Below, in pieces: positions 1 to 13,328 of a stretch of DNA of 64,000 bases. The notes beneath the pieces were generated by a model, which saw nothing but the letters and a program-made list of their open reading frames with translations, was not told the DNA's origin and did not search any database. Location: assembly GCA_963920705.1 (NCBI GenBank), contig OY987227.1:11077602-11141601 (forward strand). Direction: 5' to 3'. Both the position numbers and the translations under genes were made by a program. The stretch is from Odiellus spinosus. Its lineage: Eukaryota > Arthropoda > Arachnida > Opiliones > Phalangiidae. Within the stretch, counting starts at the first letter, position 1, and every line of letters starts with the position of its first letter.

Positions 1-1367
1 TGCTATTCTTTGCCGCATGCGGCTCGTATGTCAGATTAGACGTTTTGCCGCGCTTGGCGAGAAAACAACAATGTAAGATAGAGGATTCAGATTATTAGGA
101 CCCCTGTAGTTATCGAGTTGTGGAGGAGCGCGGCTAGATCACGCTATAATAAAGAGTGATCAATTGTCGAAATCTGAGAATATCCTGAAATACAAACGAT
201 GGTTCTTGTCTAAAAAGGTATTCTATTATAAGCCTTGCCGCACTTTTTTGTCTTGAAAAGAAGCCAGTTTTTTTTCTTCTCCTAAATAGATTGTGGTCTT
301 TAAACAGAGATGTATAACATTCAAGTTTTCACTGAGCAATTTTATTTATAAGGATAGAAACACGGGAAAACCAAATTTTCGCATTAAATATTTTAATTTT
401 TTTGCGTGTAAAATATTCGGCCTTAACTTTAATGATTACATTGCATATAAACAAATAATTGCTTCTATTTGCAATTTATTAAATAATAGAACCCGAAATT
501 CGAATTAAAATCACTTAATTGTTGCCATCGCCTAAATGTAACAATCTCTCAAAAATATATATCTTATTTCAGATAAGGTCAAATATCTGCTTTCTTTTTT
601 CACTCATTCACAAATATCGACTTGTTTTTCACACATTACCAATTAGCGAATTGTTTTTATACAATCACGTACAATAAATCGCAAATATATATTTTTCACA
701 ATGAAATAGATTTACCTATATCATTTTTTTCACACGATCAAAAATAGCAATTTGCATTTTCAATTTTGTGAAACATCATTCATACTTTAGTTACTTTTAT
801 TTTTGGATCCGATTATAACTCCCTTACGTGAGAATTGTCGTTGTGAATTTGTTAAAGCAAAAATTTCTTTGTTTTGCCGAACTTAATTTCTTTCAATTCC
901 TTTTTCGCGCATGATAGAAGGTCTCTTTTTCGTCTATGATGGTATCATACATTATTATAAAGTCTGGCTGACGCTGATGCTGGTTATAGGAAGAACTTGT
1001 CACGATCTATTAAATACCGCAGAGAGCCAGTTCTCTTATATAGTCTAGAGCTATCTTCTCTATTTTTTGGATATTTTTTATCTCATCGGCTTCGTTCCCT
1101 CTTGAGTTCCCTTTGGCTAGCAGTTCTAAAATACGTGTAAGATATATATAAATTTTTCGTTTTCATCAGTTGTAAGACGTCAAGAAGAGTGACGACGGGC
1201 TACGCGAGCCAACCACAACACAGCGCTCCCCTTCGAGTCATAGCTATTTATCATTATTTATAGATCATTTTCATTATACATTTTTTTTTTTCTAAAATAC
1301 ATTTTTTTTCTTGAATTTCTCGAATTTTTAATTTGATAATGTATTAAAAAAAAATTCGCGAGGGATT

Positions 1368-1404
1368 AACCAATTACGTAAGATTATTCAATTACGTAAC
1401 TGAT
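1368..1404 (+). repeat. Duplicated CAATTACGTAA motif
   Basis: CAATTACGTAA appears twice with an 18-bp start-to-start spacing (near 1371 and 1389). The core TTACGTAA is a PAR-bZIP/C/EBP-type palindrome, so this may be a paired binding site, though chance is possible in such AT-rich DNA. Confidence 0.4.
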
Positions 1405-2936
1405 TAATAGCCTTTGGTATTGCTAAATAGGTACTCAATTACTTAATAATATAAAGTATAATCAATTATATGCAGACTTTTACACCTTTTTGGATTGACT
1501 AGTAAAAATATGACTAAAATAATTAAATTGCATCTAGATTAACGAATGAAATCAGCTTAGGAAATCGAGAAAAATATTATAATTTGGACAAGAATTATCC
1601 AAATTAGAAAATTTAAACAGAATTCGATCAACTAGACCAAATGGGAAAGAAACTGAATTTAGCGAAAAAAGACGAAGGCATTTTAAATTTTAGTCCGTGT
1701 TTTTAATTCAGGTTAATTAATTTAATTGGTCTATTTGGTCCAATTATGTTGGAATTTCCCATTTTGGATCATTATTGACCAAATAACAATATTTTTCTTC
1801 AATGGGGAAGCCAAATTCTTTATTTTTTAATGGGAGAGCTTTGAATTATAAAGTAGAACCGACGTCACGTGTATGTAAAAACGACCTGAGAAATTATTTC
1901 ATTTTCTAAAGATTAAATTCGCGAGCTTGGCTCGAAATTAATTTGACAAAGCCCAAATCCATTCAGATACGTGTCTACTTTAAGCCTTGATACTTGATAC
2001 GTCAAATTTCAAATACAATTATATATATATATAGCCTCAGTTCTAAATAAGATCAAACCTCGCAACCTAATCTAGTTTAAAAACGCTTAGCAATTGAGAC
2101 AAATTATTTATAAGCAGGCTATACGCCACGATATAGCATGGGCGAAGCATTATAGGTAACTTTATCACTCTTCGTGGAGTCAATTTCCTTCAAAAAGGTA
2201 ACGAGGCTTTGGCGTTTTCTCGTTCTATTTTCGTCCCCAAAAACGCGCGCGCGTCAATTTTTGATTCGAGACTAGCACTGGCTGCCATAACTCGAGAGGG
2301 AGGCGCCTGGGTTGGCCCTTTTTTTTTGGCAGGCGAGAAAATACTTCACGCTATAGTGACGTTCACCATTTGACGTAGAAATCAATGGCGGTATTCTGCT
2401 ATTTTTTTATATAACCGACGTAATAAGCGATAAAAACTGTTATTAGATCAGCCATTTTGGTGACAATTTAGGGAAAAACTAAAAAAAATATAATTTGATT
2501 CAATTTAAAGTGTTACTGGATGTAGAAGCTATATATGGTTCCTATATTAAGTTTCAAGCTTAAATTGGATGTAAATTACCATTATAAAACGTTTTTTTAT
2601 ATGAAAATGAGTTAAATATTTAAGCGACTATTTTTTTTTTTCTCTATGAAGCCTAATATTACGTATCAGCTTTAACCATTTTATAATCTCCAATCTCTCA
2701 TAAAGTACGCTAATCTTAAGTCTATTTCATCTTGAATTTATTCCTAATAGGGAATTATTATTTCCAATTCTCTAATCCCAAAAACATAATAATTAAATTA
2801 GGCATAGGCCTCGCGTTAGGCCTAATCGATATTTGAAATAATTTTAAATAAAAAGCGCCTGACTCTTAGTCTCACGATAATAAGCGCGAGAAAAAATAAA
2901 ATTCAAACTTGGCGCGTGTTTTGAAATGAAAACTCA

Positions 2937-2980
2937 AATTCAACCGGAGTTTATAACATTCAACCGGAGTTTGCAACGAG
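2937..2980 (+). repeat. Short tandem duplication (22 bp)
   Basis: The block ATTCAACCGGAGTTT occurs twice, 22 bases apart, followed by different trailing bases. A simple local duplication; nothing coding is seen around it. Confidence 0.8.
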
Positions 2981-5719
2981 GTTGGGTGTGTATTTTAGCG
3001 TTCCCCATAAATGGACAGACAGACATACATAGATAATTATTTAATTTACATTGGACAAATATAAACTACATTACGTAGCCTCTATAATTTAACCCGAAAC
3101 CACCGAAACTCGGCTATTTTTAGATCTTTCGATCAAATGGAACCGATAAGTTATTCAATCGAATAGGAATATACCTTTATTCTTAGCTTAAAATTTCGAT
3201 ACTGCCAACTCGTGTTGGAATAACGAATATCTCTGTATACGCTTTGAATTTCTGTTGAAACTGATACCTTGTTGTCAAGCCAGACAGCCAGTTTAAATTA
3301 GAAGGCGTTCGGCGATCGCTGTGTCCTTTTTACAGCTTTCGGTCTAACGAAGCGTGTCTTTAATAATATATACCCTACATGCTATACGAATTTAATTCAA
3401 TTTTCTACCGTATACTTCAATAGATTTTTTTACAGAAATCACTTTGAAAATTCATATCATATACTACTTTATCTATGTTATATATATTTAACTTTATATT
3501 TATCCTTCCGCGGTAACCTATTACGTACTGAAAATTCATGTTGACTATATGTTACGGCATGTAAAAAGTGTTAGTTTCTTAAAATTATATATAGTAAGTT
3601 TGCTGTAAAAACGTATACAGTGCTGTAAGTCAGAAGGTGGAAAATTGTTGATTTTCCTGAAAATATATCGTGTTTTCCCGGAAAATCAAAATGCACTTTA
3701 AAACCCAACAAAAGTAACATTATCAAACAGGAAAAAATAGACTTTAACCATTTAATTTTAAAGTTTCTTAAAAAGCGTCCACCTAAAGGTCATTTTGTCA
3801 TTTCTATAGTAATTACATAGAAATAATTATATACTTCATTTATACAACTCGTGACGAACAAAATTTATAAGGTTTTTTTAAACAATTTGGCAAATTCCTT
3901 GTTCTTGCATAGACCTAAACCATGCATAGGAGCTAGGGAGTGTTAGGGCAGAGAAAATATCATATCTAAAATGCAAGCCAGTTTTTAATAGGACTATGGT
4001 ATCAATTGCTACCAAAATCCCCATGTTAGGCCAGTGGCGACTTCTATTATATTTAATTGACTTAAACCATGAAGCTTAGAACGGGAGGGACGCTTAATTC
4101 AGCGGCCCAAATTGGGGACGCTCCAAGATCAAACCAATGTAAGAAATCGATTCTCTTTTTATTCAATAAGCAATTTTGGCCAATTAGCGAGGAGACAAAT
4201 TTGCGTACAAATCTAAAAATATTATGATCAAAATTCTAATTTATTTCAAAAATAAATAAGCAAGGAGTTACAAACTCGATTATGTAATTAATTAGATCAT
4301 TACTTGTAATTTTTAAATTCTGCGCATTGTTTAAAACGACGCAAAGCTTTCTGAGCGTGTGAACTAGAAACAAATAGAATACGCTTCGTACAGGTTTTGA
4401 AACTAATTTTTACCCTGAAGTACGAACGAGACTTTAATTTCCTGCATTTTGCTAATTTCACTTGACGAGATGTTTTAGCGCTTAAATTAAGAAAATCAAT
4501 TTTATTCTCTAGAAATTTGCACGAATCAACGCCCAATTTCTGGAAATTTTTTAATTTTATTATAACTCGGGTGGTTTAATTAATCGCGGTTAGTTTGGCG
4601 TGTAAAAAATGTAAAACGATGCGATTGGATGAATACTAAATGACCCGTTCAGTGGTTTGAGCTTTATTTAGACGTACGTAGTACGGCTACATGAAAAGAA
4701 AATGCAGCCATGTCATTAGCGTTAATACCCGCGCCGTCACATAGTATTAAGTTGTCAGTTAATTTCAAAGTAAATTGACGTTAATATTACGTCAGATTAA
4801 TTAAACGACTCCTCACTGGGCGCTGACTGAGAGATTTCGTAATTGAAATTATTCATCGCGATGATTTTAAGAAATTTTTCAGTTTTTATATACGGGGTTA
4901 TTTGGCAGTATTAATTTTTGCAAGGACCAAGAAGTCATCTATTGATGCATCTAATAATACGCAGGACCGGATTAGGACCAGCCTTATTGGTGCCTCATAT
5001 GCAATGTTCGTTATAATTACTGTTGGTTATAGTTACTGTGATTCGAGTGCGTGATGTTACCTTCATACTTTAGTGGTATCATATGAAAGATAAACATCAA
5101 ATAATTAATTTTATTGTTCAAACATATCACGTAATTCACCTTTATACTACTTAGTTTAAAATCCACCTGCTTTATTGAATAATTGAAGGGCAAGTCTCGT
5201 GATTATTATTTGTACGTTTTATATAAATTTGAATAGAGATCAACGAGAGCTTTAAAACAAAACCGAGTAGAAGTGAGTCAGTCAATAATTAAAAGTAATG
5301 AATTTTCAAATTTAGGCTCAAATAAGATATCAAACCGGAAGTAATAAATATTCTCCTCGTGACGTCAAGCTCGTGCAACTAGCACGCGCTTTACAAAGTA
5401 TTTATTGAAGTCACGCGCAATTTTTAAACGTTTCGTCGTGATTACCTAAGAATGAGAAATATGGCGCGAGCTAATTTCGAATTAATTTTCAGCAGACGAT
5501 TTTAAAATCTTTTAAAATTTGTATCTTTCTTATTTATTAACCGATTTTAACGTGATTGGTCTCATTTTGAAGCTCACGCTGATATCTATACGAATCATGT
5601 GTTAGCTCAAACGACGAAATTCGTGAGACTTGTACTTTATTTCGAAACTTTTAGTCGAATACGTAAAAATTTCCAATATTCGAAAGACGTCTTTATTAAG
5701 TTTAACCTTTGCAAAACGT

Positions 5720-6198
5720 GTTATTTAAGTATAAGGATTCTTCTGGGGTCGCATCGAAGGGGTCGATAGCATGATGTAGCACCCCTTGTTTGATGGCGCA
5801 CGCCCGGTCTTATGACTAATGGTCTTCGAAGATCTCTAGAAGAAAAGCCACGCAGCCATCGCTCCGAGAGTCTAAACGCGCGCGTCGAGGGGATTAAGAT
5901 ATACCCAGCTGTTTTTCTCAAACACTTCGCCAATCTCAAAATACGAGCGTGAAAAAGTTGCCAACTTTTATAGCGAATTGAATACAAAATGTTTTTGTTG
6001 AAGATGATGATGACGCCATTTTTAAGACTATTATATTGCGCGAGCCGCGAGTGAAAAGGACAGTTTCTTAACCACGTGATTTATGAAGTCCTCGGCCCGC
6101 GCTACACAAACGCGATTGTCCCGGATTTAAACGCGCCTTTCAAGTCCCAAAAATGATGGGGAGAATTAGGAGGTGAATTATAAAGACTTATGCAGAAG

Positions 6199-6203
<5 letters not shown>
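5720..6203. other. CpG-richer patch, no recognisable gene
   Basis: About 450 bases are clearly richer in G+C and CpG than the flanks. One strand is open for 88 codons (5721-5987, minus), but the translation is arginine-rich, of low quality and matches no family I know. The patch ends next to an A26 run on the + strand. That could mean a retroposed sequence, or simply an enhancer next to a homopolymer. Confidence 0.3.

Positions 6204-6229
<26 letters not shown>
6204..6229 (+). repeat. Poly(A) run, A26
   Basis: Twenty-six uninterrupted A residues. They may be the tail of a retroposed copy lying upstream (5720-6203) or a plain homopolymer. No obvious flanking target-site duplication longer than a few bases is visible. 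Confidence 0.85.
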
Positions 6230-7189
6230 CTGTTTTAAAGGGAGCATGGATTTTTATTTTTTAATTTCCATTCAATAGACAAATTCATTTTTGAAATAGC
6301 CAATGAACCTTTTCACAGGGATGCAGTCATTTTAGGCTGAATTTTATCTCCTCAGGTGGTAATCATAAGCTTCATTTGGTTGATAATATATCTCAATAAT
6401 ATTAAACTTTATAATGTTATAAAATATAATATAAAATCAATTTTAATTTCACTAATAATGTTTGAAGGGTGTTAATTTTCTTGAAATTTTAAAAATATAC
6501 ATTGAGCTTTAATTATCTTTAAAAATCCCTTTTATTTAGTTCGTCATAGTTGTACAATTTTAAAATTCGTTCAAATACCTTGAGTGGATTAAATAGCTTC
6601 CATTTTTTTGTGATGAAAAATATTTAAGGCATGCATTTGAGAAAGAAAAACTCAAGTTTTTAGATGCATCTTAATTTTACAGAAAACTAAGGATACATAT
6701 GCCGCGGTTATTTTCCGAATTAAAATGTTTCAAATTCTAGGAAAATATTTAAAGGTATATTTAATTTTACCATTTTACCATTTCATTCTCACTTGAAGAA
6801 AAAAACATTTTCCCCGATTCGCCACGAGGTCGCGTGCGTGGTTTTTTGCCATATAAATGATTTTCTGTTCAGGCTCGCGCCAGAAATTCTCCCCTCCCCC
6901 CGTATCTGTCACCACCGGATTAGTCTATAAATCCCGGACTAATCCGCGCGAGGCAAGCGCGAGTATTCTATATTACCAAGACGAACGATGCTGGGTTATA
7001 AACTAAAAGAATCAAGCTTAGTTCACATTAGCAAAGCACGTTACAGCTTTAAGTTGATTGAAACCGTTTTAAAATAAACCAATTTTTCAAATAAATTATG
7101 AAATGCGCTCTGACATAAGATTGAGAATATGTTTCAAAAGAGTTCATTTCTATATATGAAATTTACAAAGCTTAGTTTCCACTTATGGC

Positions 7190-7580
7190 CCTCGAAATGG
7201 AGCGTTTTTACATTTCGCACACTATATTATAAACTAATGTGTACATTACTCTAAACTTACTTACCACAATTGCGTTTAAAAAATTTGCACTTTTTAGCGT
7301 TCGCAACGAATAACGTGTTACTTTACGCGGCAATCGATACTAATCTTAAGTATATAGTGTGAACACGACTTTAAAATTAGTATCATCTATAGCTCGTGAA
7401 ATGGCACGAAAAACGTAGCACGTGCCAGCGTTGAAATGTTTAGCGTATATAACGAAAAACAAGCTACTTCACGCGGTACTTCATATTATGTGTGTGAACA
7501 CTGATTTAAGCTTAGTATCCTCAAAAACGCGCGAAATTAGTACGTGTCATAATTGAATTAACGCGTGTAATGAAAAATTT
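7190..7580 (+). repeat. Degenerate tandem repeat, unit about 145 bp
   Basis: Two clear units (from about 7300 and 7441) share in order GCGT..AACGAA, TACTT.ACGCGG, TAT.GTGTGAACAC, TTAGTATC.TC and an ACGTG(C/T)..A block. A more diverged unit precedes them from about 7190. The similarity is collinear but gapped, so the period is approximate. No open reading frame crosses it. Confidence 0.5.
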
Positions 7581-8541
7581 ATATCAATGGGGAAAACTGG
7601 GCGTTTTGATTGGATAATGAGTGGATTATTTTAGGGAAATGAAATAGCAGTTGATAATCGGTTCATAACTATGAACGCTGACACGTTCAAAGAATTTCGC
7701 TCGCTAGTGAAAACTAAGCTTTAAAGAGATGCTCGCGCGCGAGAAATTTTGATAGCTGCTGAGAAATATGGTTCCTATATCTTTTATTTTTCTATTATAT
7801 TATTAAACTTTAGAGCGGTCTCTTTGATATAAGAACTAGAGAGAATAAAACCAGTTTTTACAAGAATCTCCGCCGTCTTATAGAAGGAAGATTTTTCGCC
7901 GACTATATAGTTTTTATAGCCATATACAGTAAAAGATAAGAAAAACCATGGATCTACGTATAAACCTGTAGTGGAAATTAGAAGAAAAAAACTTAAAAAA
8001 GATTAGCCCGCATACGGTGGCGATATTTCACACAATAATTAGGTGTTACTATTCCTATACACGAGTTATGCACGCTTCTTTTGCTTATCTATGACCGCAC
8101 GGTGTACTTTTTTGTCAAGAATTGTCGGCGCTTCTTTCTTTAGATATATTACGGATTTTTTGAATGTTTTAAAATCTTTGTCAGTCGTTATACCCTAGTA
8201 TAGACAGAATTCTGTACATTCTTTGAAAATTATTTCAGACCATTTTTGAATAAGAAGGTTAACGTACCCGCATAATTTTAAGTTATTCGATAAGTTTAAA
8301 CTATATGCCATGTTTATAATACACTTAACTTGATATAGCACACAAAATATTAATGGAATTTTAAATTTGGAGCTAAAATGTAAGGGATTAAGGGGATTTG
8401 TCAGTGGTCTTAACACTCATTTTATTTATACTTAAAAATGTTTTCAACTAAAGTACAATTTTCGCCAAGTAATTTTCGCAGCCAAAAATATTTGTTTCCT
8501 CCAGCGAAACCATGTTTTTTTCTAAATATGAACCCGAAATG

Positions 8542-8964
8542 TTAAATGGAGAAATGCAACCTAACAAGTGATTTTTTTTTTATCAATTTCTTATCGTTTA
8601 TATAGGCCTAATACACCAGTAAAAAAATTGACAGTCAAGTATTAAATTAGAAATAAAGAAAAACTAACCCGGAAAATAGGGTTAGCTGGATTAATGGATA
8701 TCCTGAGGTTATTCGCATTGATGGCTCAGCTACCAATGAGCAAAGGCCCATCGTTAGGGCGAGATCTTCATGAAACTTAAATTAAAATTTGATTGGTCAC
8801 TGACCTTTCAATACTAAGACATTCAGGATCTCCACGAACCCAGCTAAGCCTATTTTCCAGGTAAGTTTTAGATTTATTTTGAGTTTAATATTTGTTTGTA
8901 AATTTTTTCTGATGGATAAGCCTATTTATAAACGATAAGGAATAAGGTTGCATTCTCCCTTTAA
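8542..8964. mobile_element. Family A palindromic element, copy A1 (TTAA-bounded)
   Basis: A 423-bp non-autonomous element with imperfect terminal inverted repeats. The left end reads TTAAATGGAGAAATGCAACC and the right end reads GGTTGCATTCTCCCTTTAA. The two halves are largely reverse complements through to the centre: AATAGGGTTAGCTGG pairs with CCAGCTAAGCCTATT, and GGTCAGTGACCAATC-type blocks face each other. It encodes no protein. Other copies are at 22397, 55999 and 24343 (partial). The TTAA at both ends suggests a TTAA target-site duplication. Confidence 0.85.
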
Positions 8965-10278
8965 GCGTTATAAGAATGTTATCTTTACGAACGCCTCTTG
9001 AATACGCGAATTAGGCTTCTTACAATTTTTTTTTTTAATTTAATAGTTAAGAGTTTACACATATTTTCTAACCTATATTTAAATAAAAGACATCTGCTAT
9101 ACTATAGCCATTACCTTTATAATTATTATATTTAAAATTATTAGTAATAATATATAGACTTGGTATTTTTGAGATTGAAAGAATTCAAAAACCTATATAA
9201 TCCTTCACTGCTTGATACTATTATTATCGAGGTTATTATATACGTGTAATTATTTGAATCGCTTGTCAAAATGTTCGCTGGATCAGCCGGATAATCTTAT
9301 TTAAAAGAGCGCGTTAAAAATTGTTATATTAACGCAAGGTGTGAAAAGTAAAGAGCTTCGACGTGATATGAGCGATTGGGTGTCGGATCTCTTGACAGGA
9401 AACGCGTCAAATCATATGTAGTCAAACAAACGAATCCACATTTCATCGCGTTTGAAATCAATTGGATTAAATTTATATACTCAGACCTTTTTATATGACG
9501 ATTTTATTCTAGATAAAATTATTATTTGGAACCATTAAGCGTAGGAAACACGATTTGGAGTGCAAACAATTAATTCACACCAATTTTATAACCTTGTTTT
9601 CTAATCCTAAGTTTCAGTTATATTTCTCATGGTATATTTTTAATTTTAGATCTATTTCAAGGTTTCATTTGCACATTGTAAATATATTTCTAAGCCTAAC
9701 TAATTAATTTAGTGATTGCTTATATTTGAGAATGACCTCATTTAGATATTCACCCTCCGTTTAAAAGTAGTGGATTAATTTATGAAGATTAGTTTCAAAT
9801 TTTTCAGTTTAAGATTATCTTAAAAAAAATTTAACTATCCACTGATTAAATCTGAATACAGGGAAAGGTTAAAAAGAATGATGCATTTCCAATTAACACT
9901 TGAAACGCCGCCCTTTTGCTTTGCATCCCCGTAACATTTCGCGTTTGTTTGTTGTTTCTTTTTATAACAAATTTAGAAGCTAGGCGAGAGAGTGTTCATG
10001 ATGTACAGAGCAGATTCTCATTAAAAACCTATTCTTTTGATAAGAGTCTAAAGAGAAGTCTGAGTCTTAGATAAAATGATGAGAAAAATAGGAGGAAAGG
10101 TGAGGGACTCATTCTATACCCTCCGTAAGCCACTAACTATACAAGCCCTCATTTACCCTATAAATAGCTATTAAAGCGCCAAGGAATAAGCAGGGAACTT
10201 TTGATACAAAACTCCCACGTAAAAAATTATCTAAAGCTTAATTTAAAGCGTTATTCAACCAAAGAAATCTCTTTTTAC

Positions 10279-10515
10279 TTAAAGTGAGGCAGTTACTGAT
10301 ATTTCATTAACTTCAAAGGTAAATTGAGTAGCATTTAAGGAAATATCAGTTAAAATACATATTTTATAATCGCCAATTTCGAAATTATTTTAAAAATTAT
10401 CCAGAATATCATCATCACTATGGTCTTGTAGAGCTTACAGTTGATTCTCGCGCGTTTTGACACACGTGATAAGGTCGCTTTTGCGCGGTCTTTTTCGTAA
10501 AAGTGAATTAGCCAA
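10279..10515 (+). mobile_element. Family B element, copy B1, 3'-truncated
   Basis: Starts with TTAAAGTGAGGCAGTTAC and contains the family B internal blocks: GAGTAGCATTT, ATTTTATAATCGCCA, GATTCTCGCGCGTT and AAGGTCGCTTTTGCGCGGTC. The right terminal repeat present in the complete copy at 54827-55230 is missing. Confidence 0.8.
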
Positions 10516-10716
10516 GATTTACATTTAAACAAAGGTACTACCGTGTGAATAGGGCTTTAGAGTCAATTAAGCATCTTTAAGAAATTAAGATAAAATGGGG
10601 GCCAGATTTTTTCGCGCTGATATTTGGGAGTGAAGTGGAATTCTCAAGAATATCTCATCTCCGGTGACTCCACCAATGGAATTCGACCGATGATGGGAAA
10701 TTTTTCTACACCAACT

Positions 10717-11059
10717 AAAGACCCTTTCACACGCATTAAATTATTATCAATCTTTATCAGGATCAAAATACAATATAGCTGAATTGTGTTGTTCTATACT
10801 AGGAAAATTAATAATGTACATGTATCTTGATTTAGCTAAAGATGAATAACACAAGTAGTAACTAACAACAACACTTGTGCGTCAGGATATTCTTTATCTA
10901 TAGCAGCCACTCACGAGAATTGGTTAGTTGCCACCGTTTGCCGATAGAGGACACTTATGTACGGCCGATTTTTTTTATTAATCTTTATCTATTTAGATAA
11001 GTGTCCATTGTTAACAGTCCTAGATGTTAAATTAAATTCTGATCGTGTGAACGGGACTT
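10717..11059. mobile_element. Family F element, copy F1
   Basis: A 343-bp element with terminal inverted repeats: AAGACCCTTTCACACG on the left and CGTGTGAACGGGACTT on the right. Inside, GGACACTTAT and ATAAGTGTCC form a 10-bp perfect inverted repeat (about 10952-11010). The core TTTGCCGATAGAGGACACTTATG recurs in altered form at about 46360. Its ends share the TTCACAC string with family D, so the two may be distant relatives. No coding potential. Confidence 0.7.
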
Positions 11060-11060
11060 A

Positions 11061-11605
11061 AAAAGGAGTACCCAAGAAAATGGTAGGCAATATGAGGGGG
11101 AAAAGCTGTGGGGGTTGATAAAAAAATTAATATAAGGATATAAAGATGGGGGGTACTCTTAAGAGGTGCGAGAGAGAGAGATAGAGATGATGTATGAAAG
11201 ATTCTGATTCTCCAGCACCGACCGCATCCATGGGGGGTTTTGATTGGGGGGTTGGTTGGGTTGCGATGGTTGACCCCTCCGGGCGATAGTTACCAGCCAC
11301 CTCGGGTGTAACTAATTAACGGAGCGGTCTTTCTTTGAGCTCGCGAATATAGCAACGCGCGCGTCCGTCGACAAACTTTTTGATGAAAGCCGACGCTCGA
11401 TCCAACCGAGCGCCAATTTGCGAAAACGACTCGAAGAAAATATGCGTTTTTACGGAATTTCTCGTCGAAAAGACATTACGCTATATATAAACTTATAAAT
11501 ACGGAGATATTTTCGGATATAGTTATAGATGTTACTCGAGAATTCAGAGTCGATTAAGTTTTAAGTGTATACACAAATATCTCGCATTGATGGTTTTTTA
11601 TGAAT
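11061..11605. other. G-rich then CpG-rich regulatory-looking stretch
   Basis: Contains runs of 4-6 G, a (GA)n tract at about 11169-11186 and, from 11220 to 11420, a patch denser in G+C and CpG than the surroundings, with GCGCGCG. I see no exon with splice sites. It could be an intronic enhancer or promoter-like element of lbx. Confidence 0.35.
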
Positions 11606-11610
11606 ATGAT

Positions 11611-11960
11611 CAAAAGTCTATCATTTATTCCATAAAAGTAAATAACGCCCCGTAGCTTAATTTTATCAGCGAAGGGCCAGGAAAACGTACTTGCCAAAAA
11701 CGTCAACATCCATGTCTGGCTCGAGTGATTTGGACTCTTCCTCGATATTTTGAGTCGGGAGAGAAGGAGGAATTTTCTATATTGTCTTCTCTCCCAACTC
11801 CGAAATTTCACCAAAGATGGCGCTTCTGATCTCACTATTTACACCAATTGCGGCCGCTAGAGTGTCTCGAATCAGAATCTGCCGGTACATTTACCCGGAC
11901 CTTTGCTGATAGTATTAAGCTACCGGGCGTTGTTTACTTTTATTTAATAAAGTGATCGAT
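11611..11960. mobile_element. Family E element, copy E1, long terminal inverted repeats
   Basis: About 350 bp whose first and last 65 bases are imperfect reverse complements. Left: CATAAAAGTAAATAACGCCC then GTAGCTTAATTTTATCAGC. Right: GCTGATAGTATTAAGCTAC then GGGCGTTGTTTACTTTTA. The middle carries AGATGGCGC (11815-11823) and a GCGGCCGCTAGAGTGTCTCG block also found in copy E2. The long open frame on the minus strand here is a by-product of the element, not a gene. Confidence 0.8.
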
Positions 11961-12104
11961 TATTATATACAGATAATAAGTTGTAATGACTCAGAGGTCA
12001 ACTTGCCAAGTTTCTAGGCGCATGCGTGCTTATTACCTTGATTTTTTTAATATCAAATTGTTCTTCATCAAGGTTCAAGTCGCCTAAATATTTTTGAACG
12101 CGTT

Positions 12105-12160
12105 TTCTTTTAAATTTAGTTTCAAAACTGTTTCAAAGCTTCTAGTGCGAACGTAGCTTA
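12105..12160 (+). mobile_element. Family D element, right end only (D4)
   Basis: Ends in ACTGTTTCAAAGCTTCTAGT then GCGAACGTAGCTTA, matching the right terminal repeat of complete copies at 23565-23750. The left end is not recognisable. Confidence 0.6.
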
Positions 12161-12801
12161 ACTGTAAATTAAAGAAAAATATTAAGTTAAAATAACGTAT
12201 CTTTATGAATATTTAAACTCTTCCAATCAATTAAAAATCATATATTACTCATCTTCATTATCACTTTAAAATTTTTAAATTATCGTCTAGGTATAAATTA
12301 GAGTTTAACGAGGCTGCACGATGTAATGTATTTACACGAGAAATTCAGGGACAAGGGGTGGGCTTAATGTTTTTTATCGTATCTAAGTAACTGAAAAGAA
12401 TCCCTTGGGAAAAGTGTATGGCCAAACTAAATCAGGCGTGATCTTTAATTGTAACAGGGTAGTTTTTTCCTTATATAATCCCCATAAACAACTTGTAGTT
12501 TTTTTTTATATCAGTAAACTCTATCTTGAAAGTTTTAAGTTCGGAACGGTATATAATCTCACGGGACTTTTCCAAAATATACCAAAGAAAAAAAGAAATT
12601 TCAAGGGCCACGCGAAGTAGCGGTGATTTGGATTCGGTCGTGAGATCGCCGATTAGACGAAAAGCCTCTGTAATATTCTCACGGATTCCCTTATATATAT
12701 TAAACACACACGCAGTCGATATTCAAACATTTGCCCTCAAATTAGTTTTCATATTCGATTAGTGCAAAGTCGATCATACGTTAAAAATGTTAAATATGAT
12801 C

Positions 12802-13205
12802 TTAAAGTGAGGGTGTCATGGATTTTTCATGAACTCCAAATGGAAAATGAGTAGCATTTTCGGAAAGATTGTTAAAAAATGATTTAAAATATACGTATGT
12901 CATAGAACAAAATTACCGTGGCAGTAAAAATAAATATTTTATAATCGCCGTTTTTGGTATCGTCGCATAAGCTATTGTATAGAGCCTACAGTTGATTCTC
13001 GCGCGTTCTGTTTGTAAGGTCGCTTTTGCGCAGTCTTTTTTGTAAAAGTACTTAATCCAGAATGTTTGTATGAAAATTATACGTTTCAGAAACTACGCGT
13101 CATATCGGAATAAATATTTTTTTGATAGTTTCATAAGAATTCGTCAAACCTGAATTATAAAAATTGAAATATGGCTTTTTTGTAGTATGATAAAACCCAG
13201 GAAGA
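12802..13205 (+). mobile_element. Family B element, copy B2
   Basis: Begins TTAAAGTGAGGGTGTCATGG and carries the family blocks GAGTAGCATTTTCGGAAAGA, TTTTATAATCGCCG, GATTCTCGCGCGTTC, AAGGTCGCTTTTGCGCAGTC and TAGTATGATAAAA. The right terminal repeat is eroded. It sits about 150 bases upstream of the lbx splice acceptor, inside the presumed intron. Confidence 0.8.
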
Positions 13206-13328
13206 GTTTATATTTTGACGTTTGAATATCCAAATATCAACCTTTAACCTCAAACAAATCCAAAAACCGTTCCTCTTGTCCCCTTTTCATTAATTTCCGA
13301 AATTGTAATGAACCAATTTTAATCGTAT

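Noticed and set aside
5721..5987. 88-codon minus-strand frame, considered as a gene
   Set aside because: Arginine-rich translation without family features; the region is better read as a CpG-rich non-coding patch.
11554..11835. 93-codon minus-strand frame upstream of lbx
   Set aside because: Lies entirely within and beside element E1, whose inverted-repeat arms account for it.
12405..12762. Three overlapping frames of 71-78 codons just upstream of family B copy B2, considered as the missing lbx exon 1
   Set aside because: No eh1 motif, no ALEEL..KTF block, no phase-1 donor at the end; composition is AT-rich and lysine-heavy.
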